A stretch of DNA of 64,000 bases, taken from positions 5,087,725-5,151,724 of the forward strand of contig OZ017769.1 of assembly GCA_963969345.1 (NCBI GenBank), read 5' to 3'. Under the pieces are notes generated by a model. It saw only the letters and a program-made list of their open reading frames with translations. It did no database searches and was not told the DNA's origin. Positions within the stretch are counted from its first letter, which is position 1; every line of letters begins with the position of its first letter. This document shows positions 1 through 10,673 of the stretch, one piece after another. The DNA comes from Turbatrix aceti (taxonomy: Eukaryota; Nematoda; Chromadorea; Rhabditida; Panagrolaimidae). The position numbers were made by a program, and so were the translations under genes.

Positions 1-430
1 CTAATAAATGCACACGCTGATTTTTCGTCGAAATTGGCATTCGGGGTGAGCGAACGCTCGTGTTTATTCACGATCAGGGCTAAATTTTTTGAACGAACGA
101 AATGCGCCATTTAGAGAAAGAAGTCAAGAACGGTGTTTTTTTGATAAACAATGACAAAAAAAAGAAACATTCCGTTTTTTTTACTCGCGAACGAACGAGA
201 ACATTTTGACAACCTTTGTTTAAAAAATTGAAAGAAAGCGGACATTTTCGACTGTCGAACCGACTTTTTTATCAATTGTGCAAAATTTTGTTCCAATGAA
301 TGGAAAAACGAAAAATTTTTTGGGCACATTTTTTCTGCCAAAGTTTGATAAATGTTTTTTTTGCCATTTTCTTGACAAATATTTAAAACCAATTTTGGCA
401 CCGTTGACCAAATTCTATCCCAATTTTTTT
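1..430. repeat. Dispersed intronic/intergenic repeat family A, copy 1
   Basis: AT-rich sequence carrying inverted GTTCGCGAACGAACG-like stretches, then a core reading TTTGATAAATGTTTTTTTTGCC, ATTTTCTTG and TTTATCTGTTCG. The same core recurs near 19262-19490, 44215-44580, 52320-52680 and, partly, 53505-53870. No coding potential was found. The low-complexity ORFs here are A/T-run artefacts. The boundary on the left runs off the window. Confidence 0.7.
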
Positions 431-3400
431 CAATTTATCTGTTCGTAAAATTTGACCGAACAAAGGCGCTATTCTCCGGACCCTGGCCCTAACATTGTAG
501 TCCGGAGCTCCAAGTTCTAAATAATTCTTCTGTAGTCCTCTGCGTGGTTTCTCACCTGTTCGCGTCAGTTGCTCCTCTCTTTTGTCACCGACCAGTCGGT
601 CGCAAGACGTTATGCAAATTTCTGGCGACGCGTGAAGCAGCAGCAGCAACAGCCGCCGTCGTCGTCGTTTGTTTGTTTGTTTGCCCATCGGATCCGAGCG
701 ACAGGAGCCGTCGAAGACGACGCGACGTCTGCCGCGACAATAGAAAGGGAAGCAGGCATTTGTACGCTGCCGGTGACGCGTTGCCTCGATTCTGGCCTTT
801 GCTTTATGTTGGACTGTTTTTCTTTTCTTTGCTTCGACTGCAGTCATTTCTCGCGGTGCTTCGATCGCGTGACTTTGCCTGCCTGCGGATCTGTAAAATC
901 CGTGCAACGGTGCAACGGATGTTTTGAGAACGAAGGCAAAACTTTCGTTCAATCTTGATCTCGATCTGATTCCGCTGGAGCTTGGTGGCCACGTCGAACG
1001 ACGTCAAACGACGCCAACGCGTCTGATTTGGTCATCCTGCCTGGAGCGAGCCCCTGCCGCGAGGGCCGGCCGGCAATGAGGGTCAAGGGCAGGTGATTGG
1101 TCGCTTTGTTTCGCCTCGGTGCGACGGAATGGGATGGGGTGCAGGCCTGCCTCCAGTCTTCAGTCTCAAGTCTTCAGGCCTCGCTTCGAAGAGCGGGACG
1201 ACCTTTGGGGTGTCTTCAAGCGAAGCGGGTAATCCTGGGAACGCGGTCCCCAGCTGAGCGCCTCTTTGTTTTGGCTTTCCAGCGACCTTTCGGCAAGATA
1301 AATGACCGGCCAGGGGGCCACCTGCTTCTGCACACACCCGTCTTGAAGCTGTGAGTTTGATTTTCAAAAAATGCGTTGGCAGCCAGCCGCTGACTAACTG
1401 AAAACTGAGGGCTGATTTTGATTTTGAGCAGACATCCATCGTCAGATAGACATTTTTTTTTGAGTTGCAAGTTGTCAAAAAGACGGCGTTGATTGCTTGC
1501 ATGTGTGGTGGGATGTTCCCTTGCTTTCTTCGTGTAAATGTTTTTTTTTACACGACTGCAGCTCATCGATCACGCCACTCCGTTCTGTCCGGGCATATCT
1601 GCTAATCTCGAAGGAAGAGATCTTTTTTCCTTCTAGCCGTCGAGATCACAGCCAGTCTGTCCTTTGCAGCCCGATTATCTCTCTACGCCTTTTCCAAGCG
1701 TCTCCAAGAGCCCATGACCCTCATTACTAATTCAGATGGCCGTCGTTATCTCGCAGCGTGTGCGAGAACGATGTTCGCGATCGCGATCGTGGACCGCACA
1801 CCTCGGGCGACCACAGCAGCCTTGGTGGCACCTTCTTCGTTTGTTTTTCGCGCAGAGGACAGACACCGTGACTCATTGCGTCTACCTGCGCGCCTGTCTG
1901 CGTGACATGTCTGTGGCTTTGGTGATTCACGATCGTGTCGTGTTCTTTTGGCAGGTGAAATTAAATTATTTCATTTGTTTTATTCAAGTCATCAACTTTT
2001 TTTTTTTGATATTTGCCCTGCTTATTCACCTGAATGTCAGAGTCAGGCTGCGCATCCTCACCTCTTCACCCCATTTTTTTTTGTTTTACAAAAGTTCAGC
2101 AACCTTTGATTTGTCAAAAAGTTGAACAACGTCGTCCCCTTTTTGCTCTTTTCTGCGTTTCTGCGCAGTCAAAGTGCAAAAATATGGGTTTCGAATCAGT
2201 TAGAGTTTCTTTTTTTTGACGACACGAGCAGCCTTGTCGAACACTTAAAAAAATTAATGGCTGATTCTGGCTTGAGATTAATTGACGCCGCTCGGTTTGT
2301 TTCGGAGCTGGAGATGACCCCGGGGAAGGCGAAGCGCAGGGCGGCACCTGAGTGAGCGCAAAGTGCCTTCCGGATGAAATCGGGAGATCGAAGGGGCTCT
2401 GGCTAGGCCGGGCCCCCTCGGCAAAGTGTCAAGTCCATAGTTGTTTACCATCACACTTAAATCCTCGTTAATCACGCGATAACATCTGTCGGCATCCCTC
2501 CATCACTCGGCCGACGCTGGGCTGCGAACTGGTTCGACATTAACTCGCTCCAAGTCATTTTTATGCTCACACTTTTCTGCTTCTCAACCAACCGACGCCA
2601 GGTGCACTGTTGCCCGGAGCTGGCCTCCAGTGAGGAAGCAAAATGACACAGGAAGTGATTACATCGCGCCCAGGTTTCTGTTGACTGTTGACTGAGTGAT
2701 GTGAGCGAAGACGAAAAGAAACGAGAAGAACCCACCGCCAGTGAATCCGTTCTGCGAGTTCACAGTGTCGTTGCTTCGATGTTTTTTGTTTTGAACGCCC
2801 GATTTCATGCTCATTAAATCCGAACGTTTATAGACGTGTTCCGGACACGATCTGATGGATTGTTCGGAGGAACGATGACTTTTCCGGAAATTACATGTAA
2901 TAGTTCACGTACATACTGCGCCATTTTCGTCCGTTAAAGACGCCGAGTATTATTAGTCCGTCGCAACTCACATCAGCCTCGGGGGCGGTAGTGCTCGTTT
3001 GCCCTTGCGGTTGCGGTTGCGCTGAAACAGGGTGTTTGAGGTTGCTTAATTTATCTATTTGGAGGAAGCAGGTCAGCACCAAAGTCCGGCGATATCCACG
3101 ACGAGAAACTTTTGGTGGTTTCGGCTTTTTTTGAGGCGACGGGGGGTTTTGTTTCACCGCGCGAGATTGTTTTTATAGTGCCAGAAGGTAGAACTTTGTT
3201 TTACCGGACAGCAACAGGTAGTACACGGTTCTGCGGTGACAGTGCAATTTGTCATAACCCAGGTAGGACCTCCGCTGGCCTTTACCCCAGGCAAGCGATG
3301 ATTTATCGCGCCAAGTTGTGAATCGTGGTTTGGCAAGGGTGGGCAGCGGTTTGTTGCAAGGTCGTGGTAGCGGGTGCTCCGGGGTGTCCAGCCTTGTCAG

Positions 3401-3795
3401 GCCCTTTGTTTCAACCCATCCAACCAACTTGTCCGCGCATAGACACCTTTTTTACCCTGCTTTTTGACTTGATTCCTTACACCCCATCGGTCGAAGCTCG
3501 CCTACATACAACATATGTACCTGGCCGGCCGGGGCGGCGGTGAGGCCTTGACTCGCGCTCGCGGACGGCCTCGCATCTCCTTGCGCCGATCTGACTGCGT
3601 AACGACCGTGTAACGAGTCGATCTGTGTTGTTTTACTCGCAGCAAAGGAGGGAGTTGAGAGAGGGCCCTTTTTATGGTCTTCCCCTTCTTGACGACGACT
3701 ATGCAGTAATCGCGAGCAAACCAGTCACGCATCGGCCTCGCTTGCTGATAACTGACTGCCTGAACGAACCTGAACAACTCTTCGAAGATCTCGTG
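431..3795. other. Gene-poor stretch, no supported coding sequence
   Basis: I see no ORF with convincing protein character or splice continuity. Several acceptor-like strings (TTTTGCAG, TTTGGCAG) and GTGAG strings occur, so untranslated leader exons of a distant promoter are possible. A 189-residue ORF on the minus strand (383-952) is basic and low-complexity, and I rejected it as a gene. Confidence 0.4.
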
Positions 3796-4071
3796 ATGCA
3801 TTTTTCCATTTTTTGCCTCTTCGTCCTCATCTTGGCCCTCTCGAGAACTGTTGCAGGGTTTTCCGATTGTTCAGGAACCCCGACGTCCGCATGCCAGCAC
3901 GTCACGCCCCGCCACCGCCTGGAGCCCCCTCTTAAAACGTGCAAATTAACTGGCATTTGGGCAAAGTTCTTCGTTGCCAGCGGCGGTTTTGTCAGCGGTG
4001 TTCGTTGTTCGTTCCAAAGTTGGGGTAATCACGCGAGTTTTTCTTCTGCTCACAGCCGTAGTTTAACATAA
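3796..4071 (+). CDS. Possible small secreted protein
   Basis: A 91-residue ORF starts at the ATG at 3796. Its first 21 residues (MHFSIFCLFVLILALSRTVA) look like a classical signal peptide: a hydrophobic core followed by small residues. The rest contains four cysteines (in CSGTPTSAC, KTCK and VRCS) and no recognised domain. The ORF stays open upstream to about 3625, but the ATG at 3796 is chosen because it places the signal peptide first. A polyadenylation signal AATAAA lies at 4095-4100, 24 bases after the TAA stop, which supports a real 3' end. There are no introns. Against it: the codons lack the strong G/C third-position bias of the confident genes, and the surroundings are gene-poor. The function is unknown; a chance ORF remains quite possible. 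Confidence 0.33.
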   Translation: MHFSIFCLFVLILALSRTVAGFSDCSGTPTSACQHVTPRHRLEPPLKTCKLTGIWAKFFVASGGFVSGVRCSFQSWGNHASFSSAHSRSLT

Positions 4072-4094
4072 AGTTCTCAGGAGACGGTAGCGAG

Positions 4095-4100
4095 CAATAA
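4095..4100 (+). terminator. Polyadenylation signal AATAAA
   Basis: Canonical AATAAA hexamer 24 bases after the stop of the possible small secreted protein. It is one of the main reasons for taking that ORF seriously; the hexamer alone is common in AT-rich sequence. Confidence 0.35.
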
Positions 4101-5194
4101 ACTTACATACATACTTTGTTGCTCTACATCGCTTCAGGACACGATAACAAATGGCGGTCAACTTTTACGATTTTTTTTGTTTTTTTACCAGCTGGGGGTT
4201 CAGCGAAAAACAGCTAAAAAAACATCTTTGGCTAAAATTGGGCATTGGACACCGACGCAAACCGGTAAAAATCGCCGCAACCTCCGCCGCGTGATCGTTT
4301 GCGTACGCAATTGCTGAAAAATTGAAAAATTGAAACTTTTTGTCTGGTCGAAACCCAAACAAACGACCCCCTCGTTTGATTTTTGCGCCTTACGAAACCC
4401 CTTTCTTTTCCTCTTCTTGCGCCATAACTGCCCGTGAACGCGCAGGTTCCGCGTATCTGCTTGCTTGGTTGCTTGGTCGTGATTGGAAGTCTCTACAGCA
4501 GCAACTGGATCAACCATAGAAGGATCTTCTGTGGCGCAATCATCCATTGTGATGGGGTCTGTTTTATTCGATTTATTCGTACTTTCTTTCAGTCAGTCGT
4601 TTTTTTTGTTTTTATCTTTTAGCAGAGCTTGTTTCTTCTTTCTAGAAGCAGATCGTGGTCGGTCGGTCAATTGACTTGTCTGGTTTGTGTTCCATTTGAG
4701 TTTACGATCGTTTTCGTTTTGTGCAGTCATTTTTTTTGTGGATGCCGTCGTTTCTCTGAACTAACAAGTCACAAGTCATTCGAGTCAGTCAATTTGTTCT
4801 CTGTTCTGTTGTCTGTTATCGGTTTGGATAGCTGCCATCTGGCGATCCTGGAGGTCCCCAGGGAAGCCGGGGATGCCGGATGCAATGCCGACATCAGTGG
4901 TCAACCAGTCCATCTGTAAACATGTGTCTCGTCGCTCGCTATTATATTTGTCCAAGTCATTGGCGCTCCCCTGTCGGCATTCTCGTGAAGACGGGCCACT
5001 TGGCAGCCAACAGACAGCCCTCACACCGGCTGACCTTTCGAGTGTTCAGTCATCTTTCGCCGGTAAGCCGTCAAGGCTGGGCTCAAGAGGTCAATCGGGG
5101 GCAGGGGGCAGGGGGCAGTGAGTGCACTACACGCCTTTCCTTTCTTCATTTTGCCTTATGGAATGTTTTTTGCCTTTTTACCGCCTGGGTTCAG

Positions 5195-5416
5195 GCGAAA
5201 GACACTTTTGCACGAGACCCGCCGCGGCCACCGCGGCCGCCGTGGAATTCCGATCATCCGGGAAGCTCTCTTTTATCGACGGAGGTGGGGGCGGAGGCCG
5301 GCGACGAGGCGACGCGCGTGGCAGCGAGCCGTGTAATTCGCGAGGCACTAAAGACTCTTGACGACCTTGCTCGTTCGCAGTCGGACACGAGTTCAACCTC
5401 TGTCAGGAGCCTTTAA
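5195..5416 (+). CDS. Candidate terminal coding exon, unknown protein
   Basis: After an acceptor-like CCTGGGTTCAG (ending at 5194) an ORF of 73 codons runs to TAA at 5414-5416. It is proline- and arginine-rich at first (DPPRPPRPPW), then turns into a helical-looking stretch (VAASRVIREALKTLDDLARS) and ends in a Ser/Thr tail. G/C-rich third positions resemble the real exons of this window better than the surrounding ORFs do. I could not find an upstream exon with a matching donor or a start codon. It may be the last exon of a gene with a distant 5' end, or a chance ORF. Confidence 0.22.
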   Translation, partial: AKDTFARDPPRPPRPPWNSDHPGSSLLSTEVGAEAGDEATRVAASRVIREALKTLDDLARSQSDTSSTSVRSL

Positions 5417-8400
5417 CTTTTTTTGTACCATGTCACGCAGTCGGCGGAAGAGGAGACGCCGATCTCACCACACCGGTCGATCTTGACTCTGATTGCTTTC
5501 TCCAGCCATGGCTTACCGCTTCCAATTTCGCGCTGCTGCTTGTATAATAATTTCCAACAAAAAAACAAGTCAGGTTTTTGGAAACGAACGAATGTCCTCA
5601 TTTTTTTGTTCTATAATAAAATAATTTTCACCTTTTCAATTGAAATTTGAAAATGTCTTTCAATTTCCTTCAATTCGTTCTATTTTCGCCTGTGCAGTCA
5701 TTTTTTGCCAGAAATGGGTTTTCTGGGGGACAAGTTTGTCGTCACCGGAATAAGATGATGCCCGCGTGTCACCACGAACAACCGGAATAAGTTCATTAGT
5801 ACCCCAAAAGTTGTCCACTTTCGCTGCCCTCCGTGATTTGGGTAATTATTGGCACAAGACGGACTTTTCGCTTCACCTCACCCGCCAGGATTCATCTGTC
5901 CGCGCCTCAGTTAAATATTAGAAATCCACTTTGTTTTCGCTTCCACCGATGTACGTACGATGTTTCAAAAATTGAATGAAAATGGAATTGAAATCCGTTT
6001 TTTATTCCATTTCTTGTATTTAATTGCAAAACATAAAAAAAAAGTGAGTGTCTATATTTTTGCAATCGAACAATGTCAATTTAATTTAGCCCGAGCCGTC
6101 GGTCGACCGACGGCGGACGGTGGTTGTGGCGACAACGGGTCAGTCCTTCCTGCGGAGTCTTGGAGGTTGTCCTGTCCCTCATCGACTCTTCTGCATAAAT
6201 TGTCTTCCGACAACCACTTTGCCTTCTCTGCAAAAAAAAAACAAAACAATATTGGCCCGCAGAAAAAAAAAAGTGATCGACTCCGGGATGGTGCTGTACT
6301 ATAAAAGCCAGACGTCTCTCGTGTTCCTGACTTTATCCAGGTCTTTTGCACTCTTCGTAGTATTTGCTCACGTGTCTGGTGGTCTGAGGGATCTCGCGTG
6401 AGGCTAGCCCGTAGGGGGGGGTCTAACAAGTTTGCTCCAAATGAGGGAGGCGTTAATGGACAAACGACTCTGTCCGCAGTTACGCATTTACGTTCTCCGA
6501 ACACCTGCCCTGCCTACCTGGCTGCCAATTTGCGATTCGCATTGTAATCCAATTTGTTTTTGTTGATTCGGTCTGTACTACTGTCTGATTGCATCTTCCA
6601 CGACGAAACAAACACAATCAGAAACGTTGTCGTACCGGTTTCTGGAAGCACGCATGTTTATGAGTTTTTAACTCTCTAAAAAAAGTTGTTGAAACACTTT
6701 GTCGCACGTTTGGCCCCGGTAAGACACTTACATATATCAGATGGTAGGTTGAGGTGAGGTAAGCGCCAATGCACTTCCTGTTTCTCCTTTATCTGTTCTA
6801 CTTTTTTTTTGGCCCAAAAGGCGTCAAAAGCCCAAAAAAAAACAACTGTGTCAGCTGACCTTTTTTTTCTTCTTGGGAGATTCTTTTTGGTCGTTCACCG
6901 TTCACCGTTCACCGTTCACCTGCCGTCGAGCAGCGAAGCGAAGTGAACCAGACTGGCTCTTGAAAGGCTGCACCGCTCCGATCCGATGAATTTTTTTTCT
7001 TGCAGGATCAGAGTCGGTCATAGGCTGCTGTCAAACTTTTTGGAACCTAACTTTTGTCACCCAAAAGGCCCTGGCGAGACTACGTTCGCGTCTTTGTCAG
7101 GTCCAGTTTGCGGACGGACTGTCAGCCTCCCGGTAAGGGTAGAGAGAGAGAGTCCATGACCGATGTAGTGGTATTCTGTGAATTTTGTGGGGTTCTATCT
7201 GAAAAACGATGACTGACAACAGGACAACCCGTTTTGACACCCGAACCCACGTTTCTTTCACCTGTTGAGTGGACTTACAGGTAAATTTTGAGGGTCCCGC
7301 CAAAAGTGGTGATGTCTGTGTCCTTGTTCATTCACCTCCTCAACAAGCAACTTTTTAATGGCCCTCTAGGTTGTTACAATTCATTCCTGCGAACCCGAAT
7401 CTGTCGGCGACAACCGGACTGGTTGGCTGTTTACGGCGCTCGTGCTTGCATCGCTTTCACGTGCCTGATAAGGCTCGCAGCTTAGCTCACGATCTTTGCA
7501 CGCTCGAGCGTTTACGTGCGCCTTGCTAGGCAACAGGCACCAAGATGGTCTCTGCTTCTTTAACTGGGTCGAAGTCCGCCAGGACTGCCTAATCAGTAGC
7601 TGGGGACTCTATTGTTTATCAGATGAACCTCACTTGTTGAATTGCTCTGCTCTCTGAAAAAAATTTTCGGTGGTGGTGGTAAAACCGTCGTTGTTGACGT
7701 CTTTTTTTTGAATAGAAATTGTAAAATTACTTTGACAGGTTCTGGTAGGGTTACCGTAACCTGTGTCGTTTGTCAGATAGCATGCAACTCTGCGGTTTAT
7801 GACTTTTGACGCGACAATTGTCCAGGATGTGATCCAGGTTTTATAGTCCCGGGTGTCGCGATTGGCGACTTGCGACTAAATATTTATTTTCAGCTTCGTT
7901 AATTGGCTGTCTCCGGCTTTGGATCCTTAAAAATGATTGACTTGGACTTTTGTTGCGTTGAAAAATTTCTTTTTTTTCTTAAATTTACTCGAAAAAAATA
8001 TTTTCTCTAACATAAAAAACAAGTTTTTTTGACCGGCAATTAAATTTTTTTTTACAAACTCGACAAGGTCACGATGGGCACGCTTTTCGGTTGTCTGTCT
8101 TAAATCATCTTCTGACATGTGCTTTGATTCGTTACACTGTTGTACAGTGAAATTGACGCTTCGGATCACCTGTACTATCACCTCGGCCCACGCTATCAGG
8201 CTTAATCCTGTACTCAGGTGAGTGACAGCCTGTCTGTCACCTGCCCCGGTATCACGCAGTCATTTGGGGGTAGTTTACCCCCAGTGACCACCAAGTAGGG
8301 TAGTCTTGTGTTCCGGTGCTTTCACGGCTGTGACTGCGACTGACCTCTCTCTTTGCAGTCAGCCGACGGGTCGGGTCAGGTCGACGGGTTCGGGGACCTG

Positions 8401-10673
8401 TCGTGCATCTGCATTGAAACTCGGCCAAAAATGAAGGTATCCGGTCGTCCCCATACGTTGGTTTATTGGGTGAGAGGCGTCTCGAGACGATGCGCAGAGC
8501 CCGAGCCAGAGCCAGGGGGGTCTAAGCTCTCCCATTTTTCCCAGCTCGCACCAGCCAGCATCTTTCGATTACGATTGACAGTTTTATAAAATAATCGTCG
8601 TCGATCGAGGGAGATCACTAGCGCCTCGCAAAGACCGTTTTTCCCACTTTTTTTGCAGTCCTGGTCTCGATCGCACACGCGTCTGTGTTTGCGATTGTCT
8701 CCGGTGAGGTATGGACCTGGCGGTTTATCACTTTTCAAATAAAGATGACTTACTTTCTATGCTTTGCAGATCGTGATCGATGGGGATGGGGTAGGGGCCG
8801 TAATCAGGGGTGACTCAGGCCCCTCCGGGCCTCACCTTTGATAATACTGGGTCCTTTTTGGGGGGTACACTCACCTGACTGACCGCTGATTATTTTAAGC
8901 CATCGGTGAGCTTTAGTAATACTTTTTGTGATACGATGTGTGCTTAAAAACGCTTGGCTAAGCTGGTTGAGTATTCAGAAGTGTTTGATGGCCTTTCCAA
9001 GTGTTTTTCCATTTTTTCAGTGATAATTTGCCTGTTATAATTTGCGTGAGAGTCCTTTTCTTCCGATTTGATCCGTGTAATTGAAAAATCAAACGTGACA
9101 TGTCTTAACTACAAAACGAGACGCAAGTAGGCTTTGGGGTATCCATAGACGCTTCATCTCGGCTCGAGGGGTATACATAAACTAGCAGCCTGAATAGGAC
9201 GCAAAATTTGATACAGTTTTTGCGCGACTTGACATTTGATGAAAACTGTGCGCGGAGGAGCAGTGTTCATTCTCGTCTACCTAGCAAGTAGTAAATATGT
9301 AATTCCTTCGTTTCCCCGCAGGTGTAAAATGAGCTGTTGCGTCTGAGCAGCCCCCCCCCCCACTTTTTTTCCCGGAGGGGGGTGATTGGATCAGGATCAT
9401 TGACAATGTTGTGAGCAGGAGGGGATTACGGTTGTAGCGGATAGCCCAACACTTCCTTGCTTCTTTTCTCCTTTCTTCCGCCTTTTCGCGAATTAGCTGT
9501 TTCAAGAGGGTTTTCCCGCAACTGACGACAACGACCGGCTTCCGATCCGGCTCTTGAAGGCGACCAGGATCGCTTGCAGCTGTCAACAGGGCCTCTCGAA
9601 GCATTGTTCGGCCCGCAGACTATCCCCGGATAATCGACTGACAACACGACAAGCACGAGCACGAGCACGGCCACCGGCAGTTACCTGCTTCCTACCTGGC
9701 TACAAAAAAGAAGCAAAAGTCGAAAAGTAGGTATCTATGTATACCGATTTCAATTGTCGCTCATCTCGCGCATCTGCACCTGCACCGGTCGATTGGTTCT
9801 GGGAGGGGAGGTTGCGTGTCGTGTCGCTCCTCGGTAATCCGTCTCACATTGCCTGCGTCCCCCCCCCTCCCCCGCCACCTTGATAGGATTTATCAGCTCC
9901 AAGCGATCTCTTCGGTGGAAGGCAAACAAATAGCCGCCCAAATATAGAAAATCGCCCCCTCCCCCGATGCTGCTGGCGGCGATGGTCGTGGTGGTGGTTC
10001 GCGGAGTCGGATTATGTGCGCGCCCTCTCGTAAGCGATCCCCGTTCGTTCATCCCTGCAGGCTGCAACCAGCGATTCAATTGGATTGACTTTTGGTATTG
10101 TTTTACGGCTTATAACGCAGCGTGACTGCTTGTTATTGTTTTGTTACACCAGATCTATCCCGTGCAGGGGGGAGGGCTTATCAGAACCCACGGGATCGTC
10201 CCTATCAGCTCTCTCTGTTTCGCTCGAGTGCTTTTAACTGTTTTATCTGTTGTACATGATCGTCTTACGTGACCGTGCCGATGTCTGATATGTGTGCACG
10301 CGTGCAACTCGTGATTGTCGGATGTGGCCCAAACTTGTCGATAGTGTCAATGGCATCCACTGATGACCAAATGACCAAACGGAAGTCTTCATCACCCCGC
10401 GTATTTATAATATTCCCAAGCCCCTCAAGCCCGGCGTTTTATGATAACGGTGATTCCATTTTACGACTCTACTCTTCTTTCAGACGTCTTCTGCGTTTGC
10501 GACATGGCTAAATCCAGCTTCTCAGGCTGAAGCGATCCCATCCCACACAAATTCTCACGCAATCAACACACGCTGGAATTAACTATCTGGCTGAAATAAT
10601 TTTTGGTAGTTTATAACGTAGATTCTGTCCTACAGCCTGTGTCCTGTCCTCATTATTACCTTCGACTGACGCC
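5417..10673. other. Non-coding stretch upstream of semaphorin; possible leader exons
   Basis: No supported coding sequence in about 5 kb. Exon-like islands bounded by good splice strings are visible: an acceptor CTCTTTGCAG before about 8360 with a GTATCC donor-like string near 8438, and an acceptor TTTTTTTGCAG before about 8659 with a CCG/GTGAGG donor near 8703. These could be untranslated first exons of the semaphorin gene, whose coding start is at 10674. A four-fold TTCACCG repeat lies near 6894-6922 and a C13 run near 9347-9361. The semaphorin assignment is inference from position and strand. Confidence 0.35.
6894..6922. repeat. Short tandem repeat (TTCACCG)n
   Basis: Four consecutive copies of the 7-base unit TTCACCG (the last incomplete), directly visible. 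There is no coding context. Confidence 0.8.

Noticed and set aside
383..952. 189-residue basic minus-strand ORF
   Set aside because: Arg/Lys low-complexity, overlaps equally long ORFs on the other strand, and lacks any domain or splice support.
4880..5194. Extension of the 5195-5416 exon upstream as one ORF
   Set aside because: The upstream half has no protein character and a good acceptor splits it; only the part after the acceptor was kept, at low confidence.
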